64,000 nucleotides of DNA from an uncultured Lachnospiraceae bacterium (GTDB lineage: Bacteria; Bacillota; Clostridia; Lachnospirales; Lachnospiraceae), in contig CAJUFQ010000017.1 in the NCBI GenBank assembly GCA_910585625.1, forward strand, positions 1 to 64,000, read 5' to 3'. Made by a program: the position numbers and the translations under genes. Of this stretch, positions 8,626 through 17,900 are shown one piece after another. The notes beneath the pieces are model-generated. The model was not told the DNA's origin. It made no database searches and worked only from the letters and a program-made list of their open reading frames with translations. Positions within the stretch are counted from its first letter, which is position 1; every line of letters starts with the position of its first letter.

Positions 8626-9740
8626 GCTGCGGCCTTTGCCTGCAGCATATTGTATCCTCTTACTATAATCTCTGTCACCAGGATCGAAAGCAATGCAAGA
8701 AGCCAGCATTGATAACTTTGAAAGCTCTCATAACCATTGATTCCAAGAGCAATAAAATATACAAGTATATGCATCGCATAATATTTTGATATATGTTCGC
8801 TATAATACAGAATCTGCCTTGCAACAGGATTCTTTGGCTCACCCAGTTTGCCATCCTTTCTGCCAATTCTTTCAATAAAGAAAAATACTATGGCAAAAAT
8901 AAATATGTGCGCCATGCTTGCCACCACGTGCCAAGGGTTCGGCTGTGGATACGCGTCACTTAACGCTACATACATTTGGGATATATCCGAACCATATTTT
9001 CTGAATATCAGTACCCACCATACAATAATGACCACGATGCCGGGAACTGCCAGCATACCGTAAAATTTGATTTTATCCTTCACATGCCTCAGGATTTTGC
9101 CAAAGGCAACTCCAAACATCGCATAGGACAGAAAATAGAGCGGCGTAAAGGAAACAAACTCTGCCTCTCCAATCAATAGTTTCATAATATACCCAAGCAC
9201 TGGCACATCTACAGGTTTTCCATAAAGGAATGGCGCAATGATACTCACGGCCGCACCGATTATCACGTACCCTGCAATGTTCATATTCAGCTTCTTTAGC
9301 AATGCCAATACAAAATAAATAATTCCGGTAATAAAAAAGATATTGATGTATTGAATATATACCTCTGTCAAATATTTGAAATTATCCCTTCCGGTTTCCG
9401 TCAGGTTTCCAGAAACGAAGGGGTAGGGGATTAGCAGAGCGATTACATAGACAAGGTTATTCAGATACTGATAAACCACCATGCGAACACCGCTCTTTGC
9501 CATTCCCACCGGCGTTGCATTCCTGCTATAAACAGTTCCAATTCCCATAACGAATATAAAAATAGCTGCGCCAGACATCGTTGCAAACATATAAATCCAC
9601 CGGGTAATGGAATCTTCCGTGGACATGGTTGCCTGAAAGGCATGGATTAGGTAAATAAACAGCATAAAAATCCCTTTCAGGTAATCAAACTCCCTCTGTC
9701 TTTTGGTATTTGTCTCTTCCTGAGAAAATATAGCGTTCAT
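8622..9740 (-). CDS. Multi-pass membrane acyltransferase (acyltransferase-3-like)
   Basis: About 372 residues with 9-10 hydrophobic segments. The opening REFDYLKGIFMLFIYLIHAFQ carries the Asp...His arrangement typical of acyltransferase-3/DUF1624-like proteins, which move acyl groups onto sugars or other envelope compounds across the membrane. ATG 9740 follows AGAGG at 8 bases; an upstream ATG at 9764 lacks a site. Its stop overlaps the start of the MATE gene (ATGA, 8622-8625), so the two were translationally coupled. It is the only intact gene between the transposase remnant and the subtilase fragment, and its partner is destroyed. Substrate unknown. Confidence 0.75.
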   Translation of the reverse strand: MNAIFSQEETNTKRQREFDYLKGIFMLFIYLIHAFQATMSTEDSITRWIYMFATMSGAAIFIFVMGIGTVYSRNATPVGMAKSGVRMVVYQYLNNLVYVIALLIPYPFVSGNLTETGRDNFKYLTEVYIQYINIFFITGIIYFVLALLKKLNMNIAGYVIIGAAVSIIAPFLYGKPVDVPVLGYIMKLLIGEAEFVSFTPLYFLSYAMFGVAFGKILRHVKDKIKFYGMLAVPGIVVIIVWWVLIFRKYGSDISQMYVALSDAYPQPNPWHVVASMAHIFIFAIVFFFIERIGRKDGKLGEPKNPVARQILYYSEHISKYYAMHILVYFIALGINGYESFQSYQCWLLALLSILVTEIIVRGYNMLQAKAAA

Positions 9741-10036
9741 TTTTTTATCCTCTCTAAAAATCACAATTTGAAAAAATTATATCAAATGCTCAGAGGACAG
9801 CAACCCATTTGGGATAAACGGCGCTTTTTTAGGGAATAAATAGCACTTTTTTATGTGAAAACTGCCGAACCGACGGTATATTTCAGTTTGCGGAATGGCG
9901 TCTCGATTCCCTCGCTTTGTCTTCGTGTGAAATAAATGGAACAAAGTGGGCAAGCCCATCCTACGTCAAGATGACTATTTATTTTGCATTTTCCGTAGGG
10001 CTAAATCAGCCGAAAACCCCAATATTTACTGGGTTT
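9741..10036. other. Intergenic region with a short dispersed-repeat match
   Basis: No gene supported. AT-rich leader of the acyltransferase operon. The string GGAACAAAGTGGGCAAGCCCA near 9931-9951 closely matches GGGACAAAGTGGGCAAGTCCA at 60046-60066, suggesting scraps of the same intergenic repeat. This is also where the missing part of the adjacent subtilase gene should have been. Confidence 0.35.
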
Positions 10037-10459
10037 TTACTGACTTGACAATATAATAACACGCTCCCCGGAATCCAAAACCGCCACAATCACCCCTTTT
10101 CCCGTCAGGTTATACGCTGCGCTCTGCAGCGGCGTGATGCAAGAACTTTGCTTCCCTTCCCGCACCGCAAAATACAGCCGCTTTGGCTTCTCTACATATT
10201 CGACTTCCACCGCGTCTGCCACTTCCTGCATGGCAGATTCCGGCACATTCAAAATAGCATACTCATTGCTCAGCTCATCCACGCGTATCTGCGGGTTTTC
10301 CCGGGAAAGCCGCATGATATCGCCGGAATATTTGACTATCAGCTCCCAACGTTTCTCTTCCGGCTCATAGCCTACGCCAAGGTTCAGCGACTTCTCCCGT
10401 TCACGCTCTGTAGCGTCCAAGGCCAGGTTCAAAAGGTTCTCAAATTTCTCGCTTTCCAT
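10037..10459 (-). pseudogene. S8 family (subtilisin-like) peptidase, truncated after the first catalytic motif
   Basis: Only 140 residues. The propeptide-like N-terminus (NLALDATEREREKS, WELIVKYSGDI, NEYAILNVPESAMQEVADA, VEYVEKPKRLYFA) and the first catalytic strand (GKGVIVAVLDSG) match the clostridial subtilases of roughly 500-1100 residues. Right after the Asp motif DSG, where relatives continue with IDYxHPDF, the frame reads unrelated residues and stops. The His and Ser motifs are absent. The gene therefore lost its 3' part by deletion or replacement. The remaining fragment has no catalytic triad. Confidence 0.8.
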
Positions 10460-10512
10460 ATTTCTCCGCCCCCTATGCCATGATAACAGAATTTAAATTC
10501 TCATTAAATCCC

Positions 10513-10557
10513 AACAGTCCGGCCCTTGCCTGTCACTCAGGCAAGGGCCGGACTGTT
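10513..10557. terminator. Perfect 20-bp stem-loop between convergently decayed genes
   Basis: Arms 10513-10532 and 10538-10557 are exactly complementary (AACAGTCCGGCCCTTGCCTG and its reverse complement) around a TCACT loop. Strong enough to terminate transcription of the histidine kinase operon read leftward, but there is no clear U tract on either side. It could instead be a repetitive palindrome or a recombination site. Confidence 0.5.
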
Positions 10558-10603
10558 ACATAATACCGTATATAAACTATTGATATGCCGAAATCAGGAA
10601 AAA

Positions 10604-10672
10604 TTACCTGACCACGATTGTCATTTTCCGTTTGACGCCGTTAAATGTCTTGGCTGTAATAGCTGTCTTTTT
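10604..10672 (-). pseudogene. Short remnant resembling the end of a bacterial Ig-like (Big_2) domain
   Basis: Directly after the histidine kinase stop, in a shifted frame, the minus strand reads KTAITAKTFNGVKRKMTIVV and then TAA at 10604-10606. The pattern (G/A-ITAKTxNGVKxxxTIxV) is that of the last strands of Big_2 domains ending secreted proteins. There is no start. It is probably the tail of a deleted surface-protein gene. Too short to be certain. Confidence 0.35.
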
Positions 10673-13370
10673 ACGCCAGCTCACACTCCCAGCTCTTTAA
10701 AATCTCCTCGCATCGGTCGACGTCCACTTCTTCCACCGCCTCTTTCAGCTGCGTAAATAATTCGTGCTGCCGGCCTTCGTAATGATAGCGGTTCATGTCC
10801 TGGATGACTTCTTCCATCTGATCCATATCCAAATCCTCCACTGCCGAAGCCATCTTAACAAAGCACTCCTTGAGCTTTTCCTTGGAAATCGCTTTCTTGT
10901 GCGCCTCATCCTCCTCTTCCTCCGCACAGAAAGGTTCCAGCACCGGCAAGTACGCAAGATACTGCTGAAGCATTTTCTCCGTCCCCTCATAAATGGCTTC
11001 TGAATCCCTGGCATTCCCCGCCTTCTCCATGAAGGCCGCCCTCTCCGAGAGGGAAGTTGCCCCAATCTGCTTGGAGGAACTCTTCAACGCATGGACTTCA
11101 ATCGTATACCCTGCCCAGTCCTTCTGCGCAACCATGTCCCGAATCGCCTGCGCCTTTTTTTCTATACTGCGGTAATATACTTTCAGCGTCTTCCAGAACA
11201 AGTCTTCATTGACCAGGAAACTCATCGCCAGCTTGATATCAAGATCCCCCACAACAAGGGGCTCCGTGCGCTCAGGCTTACTGCTCATATCCGCCGCATT
11301 GTACACCAGAGTGACTTTCTGAATCTTCTCCACAGGAAGCCACTGCCTCACTTTATCCACCAGGATGCGGATTTCTATCGGCTTGGCCACAAAATCATTC
11401 ATGCCTTCCCGGCAGAACATCTCTTTCGTGCCCTCCACGGCATTGGCAGTCAGGGCGATAATCGGTACGTCATTATACTCGGAATGAAAACGCCGGATAA
11501 TATGCGTCGTCTCCACCCCGTCCAGTTCCGGCATCATATGATCCATGAACACGATATCGTAATGGAAATCCGCAATCTTAGCGATTGCCGCCTGTCCGCT
11601 GGTAACAGTATCCACATGCATTTTCAACGGCTCAAGAAGCCCTTCCGCCACAGTCAGGTTGACGGCATTGTCATCGACAATCAGTATATGGGCGTCAGGG
11701 GCGATGAAGTCAAACTCCTTCTCCCCCTCGTCATCCTCAAAATGCTGAGGCTTGCCATTCAGTATCAGCGCAATGCTCAAAGCAAACAACGGTTTCTTGA
11801 CTACCAGCAGATTGGGGATATTGTATTCCACGTGGTCGTAAAAACCAATCAGCAGTACCGCCGTAATCTGCGGATGGCTCCTGACGTATCCCTCCACCAA
11901 TTCCGAGAACATCGGGTATTCGATGAAAAGGAAATTATTCTTGTCCTTGGGAAGATGGTCAAACTCCTTGGCAGAAAGGAGCCTGACGCATTCCACGCCA
12001 AGCCGCTCGGCGTCCCGGCAGAACTGTTCCCAGACATAGGGATTGGACATCAGGCCTGCCAGCAGGACACCGCCTGGCTCAGATACCTCTATGCTGGGGG
12101 AATCATCAACAATCTTCTGCGGGAGTGAAAAAGAAAACCGGCTTCCCCGCCCGTACTCGCTCTCCACCCAGATGTTCCCATCCATCAGTGTCAGCAGCCT
12201 TTTGGCAATGGCAAGCCCCAGCCCCGTGCCCTCAATATTGCGGTTCCGCTTGCTGTCGACCTGCTGGAAGGACTGGAACAGCTTGCCGATATCCTCTTTC
12301 TTCACGCCAATTCCGGTATCTTCCACCCAGACAGACAGCTCCGCCTCGTCCTTATCTGTCCTTGCGTAATCCACCTTTAAGACGATTCTGCCTTGTGAGG
12401 TAAATTTTGCCGCATTGTTCGTAAGGTTCAAAAGAATCTGCTTAATCCTCAAGTTATCTCCCAGGAGCTTCCTCGGCAAATCCGGCACAATATCCACAAT
12501 CAGTTCCACGTCTTTTTCTTTCAGCCTCGCCATCACAATATTGGCAACATCATAAATCATGGACATCAGCTCGTATTCCACTTCGAAGATATCCATTTTC
12601 CCAGATTCTATTTTAGAGAAATCCAAAATATCGTTGATGATGGTCAGCAGCGATTTGCCGGCATCCTTAATCTGGTTAATATAGTTTTTCGCCGCCGTGG
12701 GCAATTCCTCCCGCAGCGCCATCTCCGCCATGCCAATCACCGCGTTCATGGGCGTGCGGATTTCATGGCTCATGTTGGCAAGGAAATCAGACTTCATATG
12801 GGACGAACGTTCCAGTTCTATATTGGCCCGGTACACAAGATACTTATGGTACGCCATCTCAGACAGGACGTCTGCAATCGTATGCAGAAACTTGGCGGCA
12901 TTGTCTATCTTCTCCTGCTCAATGACATTTACCCTGCCCGCTGCCTGCACGTACTCCTCTTCGTCCACGCCAATCTCCGCCGCTATTTTCTTTATCTGCG
13001 CAAAATCGGGCGGCTCCGTCAGCACCTGACCGCCAATGAAGCATCCTACCATCTTATCTTCCGCCATAATCGGGGCGGCAAAATCCATCAGCCCCGCATG
13101 GCAGAAATAAATGACAGACTCCCCGCGCTCCAGCGCCAGCTCCGCTCCCTGGCTGTCGCATTTCTGGCAGCGTGCGCAGCCCACTTTGGAACCCCTGGTA
13201 TACTTCATGCAGAAATCCGAGAAATTGCTGCCCACCGTGACCTCCGTACCGTCTGCCTCTGTGGTAAGCGCCGCCATCCCGCTCATGTTAGCAAAACTCT
13301 CTTGTATCTTCTGCAAAATCTTGCGGTCAATCAAATCTGTCAGTTTCAGTTCCTCATAATTTATATCCAT
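10671..13370 (-). CDS. Hybrid sensor histidine kinase with PocR sensor, receiver and HPt domains
   Basis: About 899 residues, no membrane segment. A PocR-type ligand domain (~10-190) has a Cys-rich cluster (KVGCARCQKCD and a later FCHAG). The HisKA domain has its phospho-accepting His in SHEIRTPMNAVIG near 202. HATPase motifs are LTNNAAKF, DTGIGV and GTGLGLAIAKRL. A degenerate receiver comes next, then a canonical receiver with Asp in DIVFMDHMMPE near 610, and an HPt domain with His in VHALKSSSKQIGA near 761. ATG 13370 follows GGGGGA; ATG 13394 lacks a site. It lies 74 bp downstream of a response regulator on the same strand, so a multistep phosphorelay is likely. PocR domains often sense small hydrocarbon derivatives through a metal or cofactor; the ligand here is unknown. 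Confidence 0.9.
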   Translation of the reverse strand: MDINYEELKLTDLIDRKILQKIQESFANMSGMAALTTEADGTEVTVGSNFSDFCMKYTRGSKVGCARCQKCDSQGAELALERGESVIYFCHAGLMDFAAPIMAEDKMVGCFIGGQVLTEPPDFAQIKKIAAEIGVDEEEYVQAAGRVNVIEQEKIDNAAKFLHTIADVLSEMAYHKYLVYRANIELERSSHMKSDFLANMSHEIRTPMNAVIGMAEMALREELPTAAKNYINQIKDAGKSLLTIINDILDFSKIESGKMDIFEVEYELMSMIYDVANIVMARLKEKDVELIVDIVPDLPRKLLGDNLRIKQILLNLTNNAAKFTSQGRIVLKVDYARTDKDEAELSVWVEDTGIGVKKEDIGKLFQSFQQVDSKRNRNIEGTGLGLAIAKRLLTLMDGNIWVESEYGRGSRFSFSLPQKIVDDSPSIEVSEPGGVLLAGLMSNPYVWEQFCRDAERLGVECVRLLSAKEFDHLPKDKNNFLFIEYPMFSELVEGYVRSHPQITAVLLIGFYDHVEYNIPNLLVVKKPLFALSIALILNGKPQHFEDDEGEKEFDFIAPDAHILIVDDNAVNLTVAEGLLEPLKMHVDTVTSGQAAIAKIADFHYDIVFMDHMMPELDGVETTHIIRRFHSEYNDVPIIALTANAVEGTKEMFCREGMNDFVAKPIEIRILVDKVRQWLPVEKIQKVTLVYNAADMSSKPERTEPLVVGDLDIKLAMSFLVNEDLFWKTLKVYYRSIEKKAQAIRDMVAQKDWAGYTIEVHALKSSSKQIGATSLSERAAFMEKAGNARDSEAIYEGTEKMLQQYLAYLPVLEPFCAEEEEDEAHKKAISKEKLKECFVKMASAVEDLDMDQMEEVIQDMNRYHYEGRQHELFTQLKEAVEEVDVDRCEEILKSWECELA

Positions 13371-13444
13371 AAATCCGTCCCCCTTCCCCACCACGATGCG
13401 GATTTATTGTACATGATATAGCCAACTGTCTATTTTAGGCTGTG

Positions 13445-14293
13445 CTAACCGATATACTTTGCAATCTCTTCCATCAGCTTGTCATGGTCTACCGGTTTCA
13501 GCAGATAGCCCTGCGGCCGCATGACAAGCGCATTCTTGATTTTTTTGCGCTCCGTTACCCCTGTGAGGAAGATGACCGGTATATCCTTCGTCTCTTCCTT
13601 AGCGCGCAGTTTCTCCAGGACTTCCAGCCCACTCTCTTCCGGCATCAGATAGTCGAGCAAAATCAAGTCCGTCGTCCTCCGCTCCAGGAACTTCAGGGCC
13701 ACCCTGCCGCTGACGGCAGTCGCCACGTCATAGTCCTCATGGAGATGCTCCTTGATGACTTTCAGCATCATTGGGTTATCATCAACCACCAGGACGTGCT
13801 TTTTGCGGGGCAGAGGTTCTATATCCTCCGCCCCGGCCCCCCCTGCATCCAAAACCGCTGCCTCCTGCTCAGGAAGCTCTGCCTGCCCGGGCAGGAAATC
13901 CTCTTCCTCCTCACGCCCTGTCTTATTCTTTTCCATGAAATCCAGGATCTTTTTCTTGATGGCCGTAGCGGACAGCGGCCTATGTAAGACAAGGCTCGCC
14001 ACATTAACGGCAATCCGTTCAAACTCGTCGCATTCCTCTTTTGAGCCGAGGATGACGCAAGGTATTTTAGAACGCAGCAGCCTGGAGTTGATACTGAGCA
14101 TCTGCACGATGCTGTCCCGCGCCTCATTATGGAGGCAGTACACAAAAACATGCGGCACAAAATAGTCGATATGCCCCACAATATCCTCATAACGCGTCGA
14201 AGTGCTGAGGATTACAAAATCATCTGAAATCTGCTCAAAAAATGCTGTGATTGCAGAGTCGTTCTTCCCTGTCACCAGAACTTTATATCTCAT
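13445..14293 (-). CDS. Response regulator with degenerate and canonical receiver domains
   Basis: 282 residues. The first ~115 resemble a receiver but lack the acidic pocket. A low-complexity acidic linker follows, then a complete receiver (HVLVVDDNPMMLKVIKEHL, phospho-Asp in LILLDYLMPEESG near 212, VIFLTG, LLKPVD). There is no DNA-binding or enzymatic output domain, so it probably acts by protein contact or as a phosphate relay for the hybrid kinase encoded downstream. ATG 14293 has GGAGAAG in front. First gene of the two-gene unit; divergent from the small membrane protein at 14458. Confidence 0.88.
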   Translation of the reverse strand: MRYKVLVTGKNDSAITAFFEQISDDFVILSTSTRYEDIVGHIDYFVPHVFVYCLHNEARDSIVQMLSINSRLLRSKIPCVILGSKEECDEFERIAVNVASLVLHRPLSATAIKKKILDFMEKNKTGREEEEDFLPGQAELPEQEAAVLDAGGAGAEDIEPLPRKKHVLVVDDNPMMLKVIKEHLHEDYDVATAVSGRVALKFLERRTTDLILLDYLMPEESGLEVLEKLRAKEETKDIPVIFLTGVTERKKIKNALVMRPQGYLLKPVDHDKLMEEIAKYIG

Positions 14294-14371
14294 AACGCTT
14301 CTCCTTCGTTACTGTCTCTTCCGTCTACAGTAACCTCTTTCTTCAATCATTATTACCTCTCAATTATAGCA

Positions 14372-14400
14372 TTGATTTTTGCCCAAAGCAATGATATAAT
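14372..14400 (+). promoter_or_regulatory. SigmaA-type promoter for the small membrane protein
   Basis: TTGATT at 14372-14377, a 17-bp spacer and a perfect TATAAT at 14395-14400. Transcription would start near 14407, some 50 bases ahead of the GTG start at 14458. Confidence 0.75.
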
Positions 14401-14457
14401 GCGAATGGTAACTGACGCTTGTAAGCGTGTGGCATAAGAAAGGGAGGAGGTTTTGTT

Positions 14458-14922
14458 GTGTTAAGACCATGGCATATTGTAATGATTGTCATTCTTGTTA
14501 TTCTTGTGGCTGCAATCGTGGCGCTTTACATACTGGGCAAGAAATCGCAGAAGAAAAAGGAAGAGCAGGAAGCGCAGATTGCCGCTGCTGCACAGACAGT
14601 TTCCATGCTGGTGATTGACAAGAAACATTTAAAGCTAAAGGATGCAGGGCTTCCAGCCGCCATCCTGGAGCAGACGCCCAAGCTGCTGCGCCGCTCTAAA
14701 ATGCCTATTGTAAAGGCAAAGGTTGGCCCCAAAATCATGACTTTCATCTGTGAGGAATCCATTTTTGATTCCATCCCCACCAAGAAGGAAGTTAAGGCCG
14801 TCGTCAGCGGCTTGTACATCACGAAAGTCCGGGGGCTTCGCGGCAGTGTGGAAGCAGCTCCCAAAAAGACTGGATTCTGGCAGAAATTGAAAGATATCAA
14901 GAAACAGCAAAACATGAAATAG
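14458..14922 (+). CDS. Conserved small membrane-anchored protein of unknown function
   Basis: 154 residues beginning with GTG, seven bases after GGGAGGAGG. One N-terminal membrane helix (IVMIVILVILVAAIVALYIL) is followed by a Lys/Glu-rich stretch and a soluble C-terminal domain (residues ~45-150) with many basic residues. The SKMPIVKAKVGPKIMTFICEESIFDSIPTKKEVKAVVSG segment suggests a compact alpha/beta fold. I do not recognise a family; similar short membrane proteins occur in Lachnospiraceae. Own promoter and strong terminator, so it is monocistronic. Confidence 0.7.
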   Translation: MLRPWHIVMIVILVILVAAIVALYILGKKSQKKKEEQEAQIAAAAQTVSMLVIDKKHLKLKDAGLPAAILEQTPKLLRRSKMPIVKAKVGPKIMTFICEESIFDSIPTKKEVKAVVSGLYITKVRGLRGSVEAAPKKTGFWQKLKDIKKQQNMK

Positions 14923-14931
14923 CACTGAAAC

Positions 14932-14972
14932 AGGCGCGGCAGAACGATATTTGTTCTGCCGCGCCTCTTCTC
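14932..14972. terminator. Bidirectional terminator between convergent genes
   Basis: The 14-bp perfect stem AGGCGCGGCAGAAC/GTTCTGCCGCGCCT (14932-14945 with 14953-14966) has a 7-base loop and is followed by CTTCTCT. It lies between the plus-strand membrane protein and the minus-strand surface protein. Confidence 0.85.
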
Positions 14973-14981
14973 TGCCCAAAG

Positions 14982-17900
14982 CTATTTCTGAATCTTTACT
15001 TTCTTGCCCTGGCCTTTTCCTTTGAATAATTTCTGGTACGCCTTTAACTTGCTGGAAGGAACTTTCACTTTCGCATTCGCCTTAATCCCTTTCAAGGCGT
15101 TCTTCCCGACGCTCTTTAACTTCGTGCCCTTGATGGTAATCTTGGCAAGCGCAGAGCATCCCTTGAACGCTTCCTTATCGATTGCGGTCACGTTCTTCCC
15201 GACTGTGGCGTCCTTCAGCTTCTTATAACCGCTAAATGCCTTGGCTGCTACCTTCGTGACTTTGAATGTATAGCCGCCAATCTTGACTGTATCCGGAATC
15301 TTCACCGAGGTAACCTTCTTATTCTTCGCGCCAATGACGGATACGGTTCCTGATTTTGCATGGGATTTCGTAACCTGGTAGGAAAGGTTTCCAACCTTAT
15401 ACTTCTTGCCTTTTGCCGGTACCGGCTTAACGGTTACCGGATTCGCGTCCACGATGCTGGCAACTTTGTAGCCATATCCAAGCGCCGTCCCAGGACTGGA
15501 ATTCTTCATGATGAAGATTGCCGAATTGCCGGCAAGCGTCAGCACATTATCGGTCAGCCCTGACATGAAATGCGCATGGCCGTCCGCATCGACTACCGTC
15601 ACCCAATCAGATTTTTTATCAAGCGTAATCTTAATATTCTTTGCCTTCGCCAACTTGTATGCCTTGACGTCGACGCGCTTGTCAAACGGATGGTTTGTCT
15701 GCGGCAGGACTGAGGTTGAATAAGTAATCTCCGGCAAGACCTTCAGCGTGTAATTGCTGTCCGAGAATTCCAATTCTCCGTCGCGGTAAACCTCGCAGAT
15801 ATATTTCAGCGGAACATATCCCTCCAAGCTGCTGCCCATCTTGATAGATGGCGCTTTGCCGCTGTATTTCGCCGTCTTGCAGTCTGTCCTCATCTGTGCC
15901 CCCGTGACTGCGTCCTGTGCATACCACTGATAGGTATAGGCAGCGTCCGTAGCTGCGTTTATGATGCCCATATTCATTGTGAAGCTGTCGCCCTGCAGCG
16001 CATACTCCCTGCTCTGTTCCCTGCTGAACATAGTTGCTACATTGTAATCATACGTGTAACTCTCTCCTGAGGTGGAAACGGTACAGCTGTAATTTCCCAA
16101 AGATTCTTTTAAAATTTTTGAAATCTTATAGGAGCTTGCAGTGGCGTTGGGGATGATTTCTCCCGCCTTCTTCCACTGATAGCTGATTTTCTCTCCCTTA
16201 TTTGCCTTGGCCTGCACAAACATGGTAAGGGAACCGTCTGCTGCCTGCACCGGCGTTCCAACACTCGGCTCAACTACGAGACCTGTATTGATATATACCT
16301 GATACCTCAGGTACTTCTCAGGACTGTCGCTCTGTGCGTCTGTCACCCTGCAGACATAATAGCCGATGTCTTCCATCTGGATGTCTGTCAGTTTCAGTTC
16401 ATTTGCCGTGGCATTATAGATGACATTCCTGCTGTCTAAATCATCGTCTTCGTCATCTAATTTAAACCACTGATAGTATACCTCATAGCCCTCGCCAATC
16501 TTGGCATTTGCTTTCAGGGTCACGCTACCGCCGATAGTCGTCTGGTGGCCAACCGTATCCTCTTCGTATTTAGAACCGCTGTCTACTTCAAGTCCGGAGC
16601 CTACTTTTAAATCAAATTCAGCGTACGCCGTATTTCCTTTTTCATCTTTGATGATACAGCGGTAGGTTCCTTCCATGGAAGGAAGCGCGTAAGGAATGCT
16701 GTAGGATGCTTCCACTGCTCCTCCGATAGCTTTATAGTTATGGATTACTATATAGTCATCATCGTCGTAATCATAATCGTCATCTTCATGATTGCAGTAT
16801 TCCCACTGATAAGACAATTTCTGACCATTCAGTGATTTGGCGTCAACCTGGAAAGACGCCTGCTTACCGGTGATTACAGATACCGAAGGTACATAATCTG
16901 CAATTTCTATGCTGTCATCCTCCGACTCTCTCTCAACATATACGTTGTAGGAAGCGACCATCAGGTCCCCATCATAAATCCTGCAGGTATATCTGCCGAA
17001 CTGGTTCTCGCCAATCTTAGCGATTGTATAGGAATCGCTCGTCGCACCATAGATTTTCCCGTCATTTGATTCCAGATAATTCTCAGAGTCGAACTCCCAC
17101 TGGTAAGTCAGCGGCCTGTTCGCCGGATTGACAACTTCCGCTTTGAGGATGATATCGTCTCCCACATGGCCTGTGACAAAGGCATCGCCCCCGGCTTTTA
17201 CTTCTGAATATACATTTGTTGTAAAATTCACACGCTTGGGAAGGTTCGTCTCCGAATATGTAACTTCACAGTAAATCATTCCAACATCTTTGGCTTCCAG
17301 GCTTGCAACTGTGTATGTTGCACTCTGCGCACCCGGGATTTCTTCGCCGTCCGTACCATACCACTGATACTTGACGTCTGATTCCTTAATAGCTGTGCTT
17401 ATGGTCTTATAACGCACGCCGTAAGACACGCTGTCTCCAAGCTGCTTATACTGTGTGCTTGGCGTAGTCCTCTCTAAGAGAATCTCATTTGCAGCGTTCT
17501 CGATGTGGAAATAACGCGGGACTTCCACATAAGCCCCATCCGCCTGGTACCTTGCAACACATCGGTAAGTACCAAAATCATCCTCGGTGGAAAGTGCAGC
17601 CGTATACTTCGCTGTCTCCACATTCAGGATTTGCCAATCTGCATCCTCAACGATTTCCTGATTACCCCAATACATCGGCTCATAATTCATAATGTATTTC
17701 TCTGTACGGTACCAGGTGTACGCAACCGTCACGGAAGCCGGGATATCTGCTTTTACTTCCAGTTCTGCAGACTCCCCGATGGATTTCTTATAATAGGAAT
17801 TTCGCGGCGTATGGAACACCGGTTCTGACTGCCCGTCAGGTTTCAGCAGGAACCTTGCATATCTTTTAGCCCCGGAAATATCAGATACCTGGACGCGGTA

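Noticed and set aside
11091..12128. Long plus-strand reading frame opposite the hybrid kinase
   Set aside because: Antisense shadow of a domain-complete kinase gene, rich in His/Arg/Leu, no ribosome site.
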